Shown: piece after piece, positions 33,323-42,593 of the stretch
How the letters are laid out: every line of letters starts with the position of its first letter
Numbering within the stretch: the stretch's first letter is position 1
Assembly: GCF_051131705.1 (NCBI RefSeq)
Contig: NZ_CP180316.1
Span: 2,852,001 to 2,916,000, forward strand
Direction: 5' to 3'
Length of the DNA stretch: 64,000 nucleotides
From: Arthrobacter_M sp030063245
Lineage (GTDB): Bacteria > Actinomycetota > Actinomycetes > Actinomycetales > Micrococcaceae
Notes under the pieces: model-generated
Databases searched by the model: none
Told to the model about the DNA's origin: nothing
The model's input: only the letters and a program-made list of their open reading frames with translations
Translations under genes and position numbers: made by a program

Positions 33323-34000
33323 TTGGAGGGCCGCAATGATGTGCGGCAGCAGCTTCCGGAAGGCCTGGCCGCGGTGGCTAATGGCGTTTTTCTCCGCGGG
33401 GGCCAGCTCGGCGCAGCTGACGCATAAGCCATCCGGAACCAGGATCGGATCGTAACCGAAACCGCCGTCTCCGCGCGGTGCACGCAGCAACACCCCGGGC
33501 AATTCGCCGTGCTCCACCTGCTCAACGGCCAGGAGTTCGACGGCGGCAGGCGCGCTGCCCCCGCCGGCACCGGCCGCCGTGCCCGGCACCGCCAAAGCCG
33601 CGGCGCAGACAAAACGGGCAGCACGGTGCGCATCGTCGATGTCCGCCAGCTGGGCCAACAAGAGGGCCATATTGGCGCCGTCGTCCCCGTGCCGTCCGGC
33701 CCAGCGTGCGGAGAAGATCCCCGGCGCACCGCCCAGCACGTCCACGGCCAGCCCGGAATCGTCGGCCACGGCCGGCAGACCCGTCGCCTCCGCAACGGTC
33801 CGCGCCTTCAGCAGCGAATTCTCTGCAAAGGTCACCCCAGTTTCCGCCACATCGGGCGCCCCGGCCGCCGCCGCGTCGACGACTTGAGTGTCGACGTCGA
33901 GCCCCGGAATCTGGCCGCGCAGCAGCTCGCGGAACTCGCGCAGTTTGCCCTTATTGTGCGTCGCCAGCACCAGCCGCGGTTCGGCTGCGGCCATGGTCAC
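33314..34000 (-). CDS. rdgB: RdgB/HAM1 non-canonical purine NTP pyrophosphatase
   Basis: 228 aa. It starts with RLVLATHNKGKLREFRELL (the TxNxxK motif), followed by VAETGVTFAENSLLKARTVA, GLPAVADDSGLAVDVLGGAPG and GDGGFGYDPILVPDG. It hydrolyses dITP, XTP and similar damaged nucleotides to monophosphates, keeping them out of DNA. An Ala/Gly-rich loop (VPGTAAGAGGGSAPAA, about residue 125) lengthens it relative to the usual 200 aa. Start ATG overlaps the rph stop by 4 nt, the normal rph-rdgB coupling. Confidence 0.96.
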   Translation of the reverse strand: MTMAAAEPRLVLATHNKGKLREFRELLRGQIPGLDVDTQVVDAAAAGAPDVAETGVTFAENSLLKARTVAEATGLPAVADDSGLAVDVLGGAPGIFSARWAGRHGDDGANMALLLAQLADIDDAHRAARFVCAAALAVPGTAAGAGGGSAPAAVELLAVEQVEHGELPGVLLRAPRGDGGFGYDPILVPDGLCVSCAELAPAEKNAISHRGQAFRKLLPHIIAALQPK

Positions 34001-34755
34001 AACCCCAGCGTGTCCCGCTGGATCTGCGACAGCTGCAGCGTGCCCAGCAGGGCAAGATCCAGCAGCGCGTCCAGCTCGTCACGGTCAAAGGGCGCGCCCT
34101 CGGCGGTTCCCTGCACCTCCACGAACTTCCCGGAGCCGGTCACCACCACGTTCATGTCCGTTTCGGCGCGGACGTCCTCCACATACGGCAGGTCCAGCAT
34201 CGGGATGCCGTCAATGATCCCGACCGAAACGGCGGCCACCGTGTCGATCAACGGCTGGGCGTTGCGGGCAATCAGCTTGTTCTCCCGCGCATAGTGGATC
34301 GCGTCGGCCAGCGCCACGTAGGCGCCAGTGATCGCCGCGGTCCGGGTGCCGCCGTCGGCCTGCAGCACGTCGCAGTCCAGCACAATCGTGTTCTCGCCGA
34401 GCGCCTTGGTATCAATGATGGAGCGCAGCGAGCGTCCGATCAGCCGGGAAATTTCGTGCGTGCGCCCGCCAATTTTGCCTTTGACGGATTCGCGGTCCGA
34501 GCGCGTATTCGTCGCCCTCGGCAGCATCGCATATTCGGCCGTCACCCACCCCCGGCCCTCGCCCTTGAGCCAGCGTGGGACGCCCGGAGTCAGCGACGCG
34601 GTGCACAGCACGCGGGTGTTGCCGAACTCGATCAGAGCGGACCCTTCGGCCTGTTGGGACCAGCCACGGGTGATGCTGATGTCGCGGAGCTGATCCGGCA
34701 TGCGGCCGTCCGCACGGATCGTCGAGGTTGCCGCAGAAATTTCGCCTGTTGTCAT
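33997..34755 (-). CDS. rph: RNase PH
   Basis: 252 aa. Phosphate-dependent 3'-5' exoribonuclease trimming tRNA 3' ends. Signature parts: RTVxR-like start (IRADGRMPDQLRDISITRGW), GSALIEFGNTRVLCTASL, EYAMLPRATNTRSDRESVKG with RIGGRTHEISRLIGRSLR-type text, and DCDVLQADGGTRTAAITGAY. First gene of the rph-rdgB pair. Start ATG 34755. Confidence 0.97.
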   Translation of the reverse strand: MTTGEISAATSTIRADGRMPDQLRDISITRGWSQQAEGSALIEFGNTRVLCTASLTPGVPRWLKGEGRGWVTAEYAMLPRATNTRSDRESVKGKIGGRTHEISRLIGRSLRSIIDTKALGENTIVLDCDVLQADGGTRTAAITGAYVALADAIHYARENKLIARNAQPLIDTVAAVSVGIIDGIPMLDLPYVEDVRAETDMNVVVTGSGKFVEVQGTAEGAPFDRDELDALLDLALLGTLQLSQIQRDTLGL

Positions 34756-34798
34756 GGTTCCAGCTTAGCCAATCCGCGCTGCGGTAAAGTCATGCCGT

Positions 34799-35659
34799 AT
34801 GGACAGACAGCACGGCACCGTTAAGCTGCCCAGCGGCGAGGCAGTCCCCCGGCTCGGTCAGGGAACCTGGTACATGGGCGACGACGGCGGCGCCAGGGAG
34901 CAGGAAATCCGCACCTTGCGCACTGGTCTGGATCTGGGGCTGACGCTGATCGATACGGCGGAAATGTACGGTGACGGCCGTGCCGAAGAACTCGTCGGTG
35001 AGGCCATCGCCGGCCGCCGGGATGAAGTTTTCCTGGTCAGCAAAGTCCTGCCGTCAAACGCCAGTGCGCGCGGCACGTCGCAGGCCCTGGCGGCGAGCCT
35101 GAAGCGTCTGCGCACGGACTATCTGGACCTGTACCTGCTGCATTGGCGCGGCGGCATCCCGCTGGCCGAGAGCATCGGCGCCCTGCAGGCGCTCGCCGCG
35201 GCCGGGAAAATCCGGCACTGGGGTGTCAGCAACCTGGATACCGACGACCTGCGCGAGCTCGAAACGGTACCGCACGCCGGGCAGCTGCAGACCGATCAGC
35301 TGCTGTACAACTTGTCCCGGCGGGGCATTGAATATGACTTGCTGCCGATGCTGGCCGAACGGAATGTCCCCGTGATGGCTTACTCGCCGATCGAACAGGG
35401 GAGGCTGCTGGCGCACCCGGAGCTGCGCCGGATCGCGGCTGAACACCCGGTTGGGGAAAATGCAGCGATCGCTGCGCAGATCGCCCTGGCGTGGCTACTC
35501 CGGCGCCCGGATGTCATCGCCATCCCGAAGGCCTCCTCGGTGGAACATGTACGGCAGAACCACGCGGCCCAGGACATCGAGCTCAGCGGCGAAGAACTTG
35601 CCGCGCTCGATGCCGCTTTTCCGCCGCCGGTGCAGGCGGAGCCGCTGGAAATGCTGTAA
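34799..35659 (+). CDS. Aldo/keto reductase
   Basis: 286 aa TIM-barrel. The catalytic set is visible: Asp/Tyr in LTLIDTAEMYGDGRAEELVG, Lys in FLVSKVLPSNAS and His in LYLLHWRGGIPL. The NADPH-binding end has VIAIPKASSVEHVRQN. It reduces carbonyl compounds; the substrate is unknown. It lies between rph and the MBL gene but on the opposite strand, an insertion into an otherwise conserved block. Confidence 0.94.
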   Translation: MDRQHGTVKLPSGEAVPRLGQGTWYMGDDGGAREQEIRTLRTGLDLGLTLIDTAEMYGDGRAEELVGEAIAGRRDEVFLVSKVLPSNASARGTSQALAASLKRLRTDYLDLYLLHWRGGIPLAESIGALQALAAAGKIRHWGVSNLDTDDLRELETVPHAGQLQTDQLLYNLSRRGIEYDLLPMLAERNVPVMAYSPIEQGRLLAHPELRRIAAEHPVGENAAIAAQIALAWLLRRPDVIAIPKASSVEHVRQNHAAQDIELSGEELAALDAAFPPPVQAEPLEML

Positions 35660-35745
35660 GCCGCGGTCCCGGCCAGATGGTTGCCCGTCCCGGTCACGCA
35701 TCTGGTCCACAGACGACGGGAAGATGCCGGCATCCGCCGGCCGGC

Positions 35746-36543
35746 TCAGATCGTGTAGTGCACGCCCGCCACGGCCACCGCCACCTGGCCGTCGTATTCC
35801 GGCTGCGCCTCGGCAATGATCCGGTTGGGGTCCGTCCAGACCGGCAGATGGGTCAACAGCAGCCGACGCGCATTCGCCTTGGCCGCGGCCTGGGCCGCCC
35901 GCTTCCCGGTGAGATGGACGTCCTTGATGGCGTCGTCGCGGCCTTCCTCAAAGGCCGCTTCACACAGGAACAGGTGCGCATCCCGGGCCGCTTCGACCAG
36001 GCCGGGGCAGGAATCGGTGTCACCGGAGTAAGTCAGCACGGTGATCCTGTCCACCCCGGTGCCGTCGTACTCAGTCGCTTCCACGCGGAGGGCGTAAGCC
36101 TCCTCCACCGGATGGTTCACGGCATAGGGGGTGATCCGGAACGGGCCCAGTTGCACGGTTTCGCGGTCGGTCCACAGCCGGAAGTCGAATTCCCCGCTCA
36201 TCCCGGGCACCGGGTCCAGCCCATAGGCGGTGGCCAGCCGGACCGCCGTCGCCGATGGTCCCCAGACCGGGATGCGGCCGGCCTTCCAGCCGTTCGGGTC
36301 CCAGCGGACGGCCACATGCAGCCCGCACAGATCCATGCAGTGGTCCGGGTGCAGGTGGGTCAGGAAGATGGCGTCAATGTCCTGCAGATCCATGTATTTC
36401 TGCACGGCCCCCAGTGCACCGCTGCCAAGATCCAACAGAATGCGCCAGGGCCGCACGCCGTCGTGGGCGGTCAAGAGGTAGCACGACGCCGGCGACTGTG
36501 GGCCCGGGAACGAGCCGCTGCAGCCCACAATGGTAAGTTTCAT
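35746..36543 (-). CDS. Metallo-beta-lactamase-fold hydrolase
   Basis: 265 aa. KLTIVGCSGSFPGPQSPASC at the start and FLTHLHPDHCMDLCGLHVAV (HxHxDH) define the ribonuclease-Z/cyclic-nucleotide phosphodiesterase-like branch. LTYSGDTDSCPGLVEAARDA and LLTHLPVW supply further metal ligands. The substrate is not known; in actinobacteria this gene regularly follows murI. Its ATG overlaps the murI stop by 4 nt, so the two are coupled. Confidence 0.93.
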   Translation of the reverse strand: MKLTIVGCSGSFPGPQSPASCYLLTAHDGVRPWRILLDLGSGALGAVQKYMDLQDIDAIFLTHLHPDHCMDLCGLHVAVRWDPNGWKAGRIPVWGPSATAVRLATAYGLDPVPGMSGEFDFRLWTDRETVQLGPFRITPYAVNHPVEEAYALRVEATEYDGTGVDRITVLTYSGDTDSCPGLVEAARDAHLFLCEAAFEEGRDDAIKDVHLTGKRAAQAAAKANARRLLLTHLPVWTDPNRIIAEAQPEYDGQVAVAVAGVHYTI

Positions 36544-37634
36544 GGCTGGTCACCGGCCGCGCCGCCGTTGTGAACGCCGCCGGTGTAGGCGCCACCGGCC
36601 TTTACGCCGCCGGCGTAAACGCTTCCAGCGAGCCCGGCGTTGGAGGTCCACGGCCGGGCAAGGGAACGGGCGGCGGCCAGCATTTCCGGGCTGACCCGGG
36701 CCATCGAGCCCGTCGGATAATGCGCAGCGACGTGGTCCACCTGTTCGACGCTGAGCACCTCAGGACCAAGGAAACGGCGTGCCAGCACCTCGAAGGCGCC
36801 GGCATCCCCGGTGGCTAGGAAATTGTGCACCGGCGCAGCGGCCGCGGTGCGCTCCAGATCGTGGCTGACCAGGGCACGGTAAACGTCCTTGGCGGTTTCC
36901 TCCGCGCTGGAAACCAGGGTGACGCCGTCGCCCATGCAAAAGGAAATGACGCCGGTCAGCAGCGGGTAATGCGTGCAGCCGAGCACCAGCGTGTCCACAT
37001 CCGCGGCCTTGAGCCCGGCCAGATAACCCTGCGCGGTGGAGAGCAGCTGCGCGCCTGCGGTGATCCCGGATTCAACGAATTCCACGAAATCCGGACAGGC
37101 CACGGAGGTGATCTGCAGGGCGGGAGCGGCGGCGAATGTGTCCTCATAGGCGCGCGAGCCGATGGTGGCGGAGGTCCCGATGACTCCGACGCGGCCGGTC
37201 CTGGTGGCCGCCACCGCACGGCGCACCGCGGGCTGGATCACTTCGATGACGGGAATCCCGTACCGCGCGGTGTAGCGTTCCCGGGCATCGCGCAGCACGG
37301 CGGCGGAAGCGGAATTACAGGCGATGACCAACAGTTTGACGCCGGAGTCCACCAGCTCGTCCATCACGCCAAGGGCGTTGGCACGGACCTCGGCAATGGG
37401 CAGCGGGCCGTAGGGGCCGTTGGCGGTGTCGCCGACGTAAAGAATGGATTCATTGGGCAGCTGATCGATCACTGCCCGGGCCACCGTTAGCCCGCCAACG
37501 CCGGAATCGAAAATGCCGATGGGCCGGGCGGAGCGTTCGGATCCGGAGGTATCCGTCCCTAACCGCGTGACGGCGGCCCGGCCGAGACCTGCTGCAGCGG
37601 CGGGAAGGGAGCTGTGACTCGATGCTGAGCTCAT
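36540..37634 (-). CDS. murI: Glutamate racemase with unusual terminal extensions
   Basis: 364 aa against a usual 265-280. The enzyme core (residues about 37-310) begins RPIGIFDSGVGGLTVARAV and has both catalytic cysteines, Cys106 (LVIACNSASA) and Cys219 (LVLGCTHYPLL). It supplies D-glutamate for peptidoglycan. Residues 1-36 are a Ser/Ala-rich leader, and a later ATG/GTG start is possible. The last about 30 residues are a degenerate Gly/Ala repeat (VYAGGVKAGGAYTGGVHNGG). Operon: clpS-DUF2017-murI-MBL on the minus strand. Confidence 0.94.
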   Translation of the reverse strand: MSSASSHSSLPAAAAGLGRAAVTRLGTDTSGSERSARPIGIFDSGVGGLTVARAVIDQLPNESILYVGDTANGPYGPLPIAEVRANALGVMDELVDSGVKLLVIACNSASAAVLRDARERYTARYGIPVIEVIQPAVRRAVAATRTGRVGVIGTSATIGSRAYEDTFAAAPALQITSVACPDFVEFVESGITAGAQLLSTAQGYLAGLKAADVDTLVLGCTHYPLLTGVISFCMGDGVTLVSSAEETAKDVYRALVSHDLERTAAAAPVHNFLATGDAGAFEVLARRFLGPEVLSVEQVDHVAAHYPTGSMARVSPEMLAAARSLARPWTSNAGLAGSVYAGGVKAGGAYTGGVHNGGAAGDQP

Positions 37635-37718
37635 AATCGTCCCAGACTAGATGCTCCCGGGCTCCGGCGTGAACTTTCGCCGGCGTCGGCTTGGTCACAC
37701 CGCCAGGCCGTGCTGATC

Positions 37719-38297
37719 TCAGTCACCGTCCTTCAGGCTCAAGAGCATGGCCTGGACCAGCGCTTCCTGCAGCCAGGAGACGAAGTTGTAGACCAGCGCC
37801 AGGTAAGAGTCGACGTCGTCGGCCTGGGACCAGTCCTGCAGCTGGTGAATCCGTTCGGCATCCGCTTCGCCACGGATGCTGAGCCGTTCGGCGAGCACAA
37901 GCCGGACGTCGTTGAGCGCCATGGCCCAGTGCTTGGCACGCTCGCCATCCAGGACCAGCTTGTCCGAGTCCAGGTCCAGGGCAGCGGCCCGCAGGGCACC
38001 GATTTTGGTCTCCCGCAGCGAGCGTTCGGTCAGCTGCCGGAACTCCAAGGCGGCGCCGGCAGTTGCCTCGTCCACGGCCTTGACCACATCGGGAAGCAAC
38101 CGCTTGAGGGCCGGATCCGTGGGAACGCTCACGTCCATGTCCAGCCCGATCATCGCAGCCAGCGGGTCTGCATGGGCCGGGGAATCCGGTTCCAGCATGT
38201 CCACAATGTCAGCAAAAAGATTGCGGAGCAGGTCGCGCTCGGCATGCTCCAGCTGCCCGGTGATTCCCTTGCGGCCGTACTTGAAGGCTTTAGCCAC
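37719..38297 (-). CDS. DUF2017-family protein
   Basis: 192 aa, alpha-helical. It starts MAKAFKYGRKGITGQLEHAE and has LLRNLFADIVDMLE and FRQLTERSLRETKIGALRAA, the recurring pattern of DUF2017. It lies 3 nt downstream of clpS, as in most actinobacteria, so a role linked to ClpS-dependent proteolysis is often supposed; none is proven. Confidence 0.9.
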   Translation of the reverse strand: MAKAFKYGRKGITGQLEHAERDLLRNLFADIVDMLEPDSPAHADPLAAMIGLDMDVSVPTDPALKRLLPDVVKAVDEATAGAALEFRQLTERSLRETKIGALRAAALDLDSDKLVLDGERAKHWAMALNDVRLVLAERLSIRGEADAERIHQLQDWSQADDVDSYLALVYNFVSWLQEALVQAMLLSLKDGD

Positions 38298-38300
38298 CGG

Positions 38301-38612
38301 TCAGCCCCTCGCGTTCATGTCGTCTTTTTGCACGGTGGCCCACAGTCCAAAACCGTGCATGGCAGCGGCGTCGGCCTCCATCTTTTCCTTGCCGCCGTGC
38401 GCCACGGCGGACCGCCCCTCGGTGTGCACCTGCATCATCAGCTTCCCCGCCTTAGCCTCCGAATAGCCGAAGTAGCTCTGGAAAACGTAGCTGACGTAGC
38501 TCATCAGGTTCACCGGATCATTCCAGACAACCAGCACCCAGGGAATATCAGGGGCGCTGCGCTCTTGGACATGGGTTTCCCGGGCAAGATCGGGAGCGGT
38601 GCTGACGGTCAT
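38301..38612 (-). CDS. clpS: ClpS: adaptor for ClpAP/ClpCP protease
   Basis: 103 aa. The core PWVLVVWNDPVNLMSYVSYV followed by FQSYFGYSEAKAGKLMMQVH and VHTEGRSAVAHGGKEKMEAD holds the ND and MxxxH residues that bind N-degron substrates. It hands proteins with destabilising N-termini to ClpC. It opens the minus-strand operon and is transcribed away from pncB, with under 40 bp between the two starts, so their promoters must overlap. Confidence 0.96.
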   Translation of the reverse strand: MTVSTAPDLARETHVQERSAPDIPWVLVVWNDPVNLMSYVSYVFQSYFGYSEAKAGKLMMQVHTEGRSAVAHGGKEKMEADAAAMHGFGLWATVQKDDMNARG

Positions 38613-38640
38613 ATGTCCATTCTAGTGCGGCCGCATTAGA

Positions 38641-39978
38641 GTGAATTTCGTGACTACCACGCCCCCTTGGGACCATCCCGCCACATCTTTGTACACGGAC
38701 CACTATGAACTGACCATGCTGCAGGCCGCATTGCACTCGGGAGCCGCCCACCGCCGGAGCGTCTTCGAGGCGTTTGCGCGGCGGCTGCCGGACGGTCGCG
38801 GTTATGGGGTGGTGGGCGGCACCGGCCGGCTGCTGGAGGGAATCGAGCGGTTCCGGTTTGGGGCGCCGGAACTGGAATTCCTGTCCCGGAATAAGGTGGT
38901 CAATGACCAGACGCTGGCGTGGCTGGCCGATTTCAAATTTTCCGGCAGCATTTACGGCTACGCCGAGGGGGACGCATACTTTCCCAACTCCCCCATCCTG
39001 ATTCTCGAGGCGCCCTTTGCCGAGGCCTGCGTGCTGGAGACCTATGTGCTCTCCGTCCTCAACCATGACAGTGCCATCGCCTCCGCCGCCTCCCGGATGG
39101 TGGGCGCCGCCGGTGGACGACCGTGCATTGAAATGGGCTCGCGGCGCACGCAGGAGGAATCCGCGGTCGCCGCGTCCCGCGCCGCCGTCATTGCCGGATT
39201 CGCCAGCACCTCGAATCTGGAGTGCGGCCGCCGCTATGGCGTGCAGACCGTTGGGACCGCCGCGCATTCCTTCACACTGCTGCATGACACGGAACGCGCG
39301 GCTTTTGCGGCGCAGCTTCAGTCCCTGGGCGCGGACACCACCTTGCTGGTCGACACCTACGACGTCGAAGCTGCGGTGCGCACGGCGGTGGAACTCGCGG
39401 GCCCTGAGCTGGGCGGAGTCCGGCTCGATTCCGGCGATCTGTTGGCTCAGGCCCGGGAGGTGCGGACGCTGCTGGACTCGCTGGGAAACACCGGGACGCG
39501 GATCACCGTGACGTCGGATCTGGATGAATATGCCATTGCCGCGCTCGCCGCCGCCCCGGTGGATTCCTACGGTGTGGGCACGTCGCTGGTGACCGGTTCC
39601 GGCGCGCCCACGGCGAGTATGGTCTACAAGCTGGTCAGCCGCGAGGCCGGCGACGGCACTTTCGTCCCGGTGGCCAAAGCGGCCAAGAACAAAACGTCAG
39701 TCGGCGGGCGTAAATACGCGCTGCGCCGGCGCGATGCCCGGGGTACCGCCACGGCGGAGATTGTCGGCATCGGGCACCCGCCGCAGGACGACGGCGACGA
39801 CCGGCCGCTGATGCACGAATTCATGATCGACGGCGTCCGCGCGCCCGGCTGGACCGACCGCGAGGGTGTGCTCCGCGCCGTCGAACAACACCGTGCGTCG
39901 ATGGCCGAGCTGCCCGGAACGGCTCGACGGCTGCAGCGCGGTGAACCGGTAATCCCAACGGAATTTGAGGTGGCGTAA
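38641..39978 (+). CDS. pncB: Nicotinate phosphoribosyltransferase
   Basis: 445 aa. SLYTDHYELTMLQAALHSG opens the domain; GTAAHSFTLLHD carries the catalytic His; LLVDTYDVEAAV, GVRLDSGDLLAQAREVRTLL and GVGTSLVTGSGAP bind substrate and phosphate. It converts nicotinate with PRPP to nicotinate mononucleotide for NAD salvage. GTG 38650 is an alternative start three codons later. It overlaps pncA by one base (TAATG), a clear operon. Confidence 0.96.
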   Translation: MNFVTTTPPWDHPATSLYTDHYELTMLQAALHSGAAHRRSVFEAFARRLPDGRGYGVVGGTGRLLEGIERFRFGAPELEFLSRNKVVNDQTLAWLADFKFSGSIYGYAEGDAYFPNSPILILEAPFAEACVLETYVLSVLNHDSAIASAASRMVGAAGGRPCIEMGSRRTQEESAVAASRAAVIAGFASTSNLECGRRYGVQTVGTAAHSFTLLHDTERAAFAAQLQSLGADTTLLVDTYDVEAAVRTAVELAGPELGGVRLDSGDLLAQAREVRTLLDSLGNTGTRITVTSDLDEYAIAALAAAPVDSYGVGTSLVTGSGAPTASMVYKLVSREAGDGTFVPVAKAAKNKTSVGGRKYALRRRDARGTATAEIVGIGHPPQDDGDDRPLMHEFMIDGVRAPGWTDREGVLRAVEQHRASMAELPGTARRLQRGEPVIPTEFEVA

Positions 39979-40619
39979 TGGCACAGGCATTGCTGATTGT
40001 CGATGTTCAGAACGATTTCTGCGAAGGCGGTTCGCTGGCCGTGGCCGGCGGGGCGGCGCTGGCCGCGGAGATCAGCGAGCTGCTCGATGCCACCACGGAT
40101 TTTGACTATGTGGTGGCCACCCAGGACTGGCATATCGATCCTGGTGCGCATTTCTCCGAGTCCCCCGACTTCGTGCACAGCTGGCCGGTCCATTGCGTGG
40201 CGGACAGCCGCGGTGCCGCACTGCATCCGGATCTGGACACCGAAACCATCGACGCCTATTTCCGCAAGGGCCGGTTTGCTGCCGCCTATTCCGGATTTGA
40301 GGGTCTCTTGGCGCCGGAGGATGAGGTGCGTGCGGGGGAACGCTCGGCCGGAGATTCCGGCGAGAACGACGGCGATGACGACGCCGGGGCGGAGGGTGCC
40401 GTCACGCTGGACGACTGGCTCCGGGAGCACGACGTCGACGCCGTCACCATCGTGGGCATCGCCACCGACCACTGCATCCTGGCCACCGCGCTGGATGCCA
40501 TCGAGGCCGGCTATGACACGACCGTCCTGACGGATCTGATTGCCGGTGTCAGCGCCGGGCCCACCGAAGCCGCACTGGACAAGCTCGCCGCCGCAGGAGT
40601 GGAGCTTCGCCGCTCCTGA
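39978..40619 (+). CDS. pncA: Nicotinamidase/isochorismatase-like hydrolase
   Basis: 213 aa. Catalytic Asp in LLIVDVQNDFCEGGSL, metal ligands in ATQDWHIDPGAHF, Lys in YFRKGRF and the nucleophile Cys in IVGIATDHCILATALDAIEA. It deamidates nicotinamide to nicotinate, which pncB uses next. An acidic loop (ERSAGDSGENDGDDDAGAEG, about residues 120-138) is inserted relative to the compact family members. Confidence 0.96.
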   Translation: MAQALLIVDVQNDFCEGGSLAVAGGAALAAEISELLDATTDFDYVVATQDWHIDPGAHFSESPDFVHSWPVHCVADSRGAALHPDLDTETIDAYFRKGRFAAAYSGFEGLLAPEDEVRAGERSAGDSGENDGDDDAGAEGAVTLDDWLREHDVDAVTIVGIATDHCILATALDAIEAGYDTTVLTDLIAGVSAGPTEAALDKLAAAGVELRRS

Positions 40620-40728
40620 CCGGGACCGCAATCCCCATCGACTGAGCAGCAGCCCGGCCAAAACCCAGAGCCCACCAGCCTCAGGTGCTGGAGCCGGCTG
40701 CACGGCTGAATGGACCATCAACCCAGGC

Positions 40729-42531
40729 CTACTTTCGGCCGATGAACCAGCCCTGCAGCTTCTTCAGCCGTTCCTGCAGCTGCCCCTCGTTGGCCTGCGC
40801 CACCGCCGGCCCGCCGCATTTGCGCCGCAGTTCGCTGTGCACCATGCCGTGCGGCATCCCCGATCTGGCGGACCACGCGGAGACGTTCTTGGCGAGCTCG
40901 TTGCGCAGCTCCGTCAGCATCCGATGGTCGATCACGGCCGGGGCAGCCGAAACCGCTTCCACAGCACCTGGCGCCTTGCGGCGCCGCGACTGCTGCTCGG
41001 CCTGGCGCTGGCGCAGCAGGACGCTGACCTGATCGGCGTCGAGCAGGCCTGGAATGCCGAGGAAATCAAGCTCATCCTCACTGCCCATCTCACCCCCGGT
41101 GCCGAACTCGCCGCCGTCGAACAACACCCGGTCAAAGGAAGCCTGGGACTCCAGCGCCTCAAACTTGAATTTCTCCAGCGTGTCCGAGCCCTTTTCCTCC
41201 CGGTTCGCCTCCAGCATCTCGGCGTCCTCGGTGACAAACCCGTCCGGCTCGGTGTCGGGGCGGTCCAGGGCGTGGTCGCGCTCAACCTCCAGCTGGTTGG
41301 CCAGCGCCATCAGGTTCGGCACCGAGGGCAGGAAGACCGACGCCGTCTCGCCCCTCTTGCGGGCGCGCACAAACCGTCCCACCGCCTGGGCGAAGAAGAG
41401 CGGTGTCGCCGTGGAGGTCGCGTACACGCCCACGGCCAGACGCGGGACGTCCACCCCTTCGGAAACCATCCGCACGGCGACCATCCAGCGCTTCTCCCCA
41501 ACCGAAAACTCCTCGATCTTGTGCGAGGCCTTCGCGTCATCGGACAGGATCACTGTCGGCGATTCCCCGGTGATCTTTTTCAGCGTGCCGGCGTACGCCC
41601 GCGCATCATCGTGGTCGGTGGCAATCACCATCGCACCGGCGTCGGGGACGGAGCGGCGCACCTCGGTGAGCCGCTTGTCCGCGGCGGCCAGGACGGAGGG
41701 AATCCATTCGCCGGTGGGGTTCAGCGCCGTCCGCCAGGCCTGCGAGGTAATGTCCTTGGTCACCGGCGCCCCCAGCGAGGCTGACATCTCCTCACCGGTC
41801 CCGGTGCGCCAGCGCATCTGGCCCGAATAGGCCATAAACATCACCGGCCGGACCACATGGTCCTTCAGCGCCTCCCCATAACCGTAGGTGTAGTCCGCCC
41901 GCGAACGGCGGATCCCCTCCCGGTCCTCGACGTACTCAACGAACGGAATGGCGGCGGTGTCCGAGCGGAACGGAGTCCCGGTCAGCGCCAGGCGCCGCGC
42001 GGCCGGTTCAAAGGCTTCCCTGATCCCGTCACCCCAGGACAGCGCGTCGCCGCCGTGATGGATCTCGTCCAGAATCACCAGGGTCCGGGCTGCCTCGGTC
42101 TTGGCCCGGTGCAGCATCGGCTTGCTGGCCACTTGCGCATACGTCACGGCCACCCCCATGAAGCCGCGGCCGTGCTTGCCGTCCGCGTTCTTGAAGTTCG
42201 GATCGATCGCGATGCCCACCCGGGCCGCCGCGTCCGACCACTGCCCCTTCAAATGGTCGGTCGGCGTTACGATGGTCACGCGGTTCACCACTCCGCGCTC
42301 AATCAGCTCCGTGGCGATCCGCAGCGCAAAGGTCGTCTTTCCTGCGCCGGGGGTTGCGACGGCCAGAAAGTCCTGTGGCTCCGTGGCAAAATAACTTTCC
42401 ATTGCCTGGGCCTGCCAGGCGCGCAGCTTCGGGGCGGTCCCCCACGCAGCGCGTTCCGGGTACGCCGGGGGCAGCGCGGGGCCGCCAAAAAGAGTCTCTG
42501 TCACAGCTGGTTGTCCCCCATCATGGCGCAC
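40729..42531 (-). CDS. DEAD/DEAH-box helicase
   Basis: 600 aa, superfamily 2. Walker A ATPGAGKTTFALRIATELIE (residues about 58-77), Walker B LVILDEIHHGGDALSWGDGI (DEIH), motif III RLALTGTPFRSD and motif VI AQAVGRFVRARKRGE. The C-terminal 150 residues are acidic then basic. This conserved actinobacterial protein is nearly always beside DUF3039, as here, and is of unknown physiological role, probably in DNA or RNA remodelling. Confidence 0.92.
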   Translation of the reverse strand: MRHDGGQPAVTETLFGGPALPPAYPERAAWGTAPKLRAWQAQAMESYFATEPQDFLAVATPGAGKTTFALRIATELIERGVVNRVTIVTPTDHLKGQWSDAAARVGIAIDPNFKNADGKHGRGFMGVAVTYAQVASKPMLHRAKTEAARTLVILDEIHHGGDALSWGDGIREAFEPAARRLALTGTPFRSDTAAIPFVEYVEDREGIRRSRADYTYGYGEALKDHVVRPVMFMAYSGQMRWRTGTGEEMSASLGAPVTKDITSQAWRTALNPTGEWIPSVLAAADKRLTEVRRSVPDAGAMVIATDHDDARAYAGTLKKITGESPTVILSDDAKASHKIEEFSVGEKRWMVAVRMVSEGVDVPRLAVGVYATSTATPLFFAQAVGRFVRARKRGETASVFLPSVPNLMALANQLEVERDHALDRPDTEPDGFVTEDAEMLEANREEKGSDTLEKFKFEALESQASFDRVLFDGGEFGTGGEMGSEDELDFLGIPGLLDADQVSVLLRQRQAEQQSRRRKAPGAVEAVSAAPAVIDHRMLTELRNELAKNVSAWSARSGMPHGMVHSELRRKCGGPAVAQANEGQLQERLKKLQGWFIGRK

Positions 42532-42593
42532 GGAACCAAGACCCGTCCCGTGCCGTCAGCGGTCACCTGCGGGTCTGCATCATCCGTCAGCAC

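Noticed and set aside
33478..34824. Long plus-strand ORF (448 codons) over rdgB and rph
   Set aside because: Both genes underneath are certain; the ORF product is Arg/Pro-rich, low complexity, and has no ribosome site.
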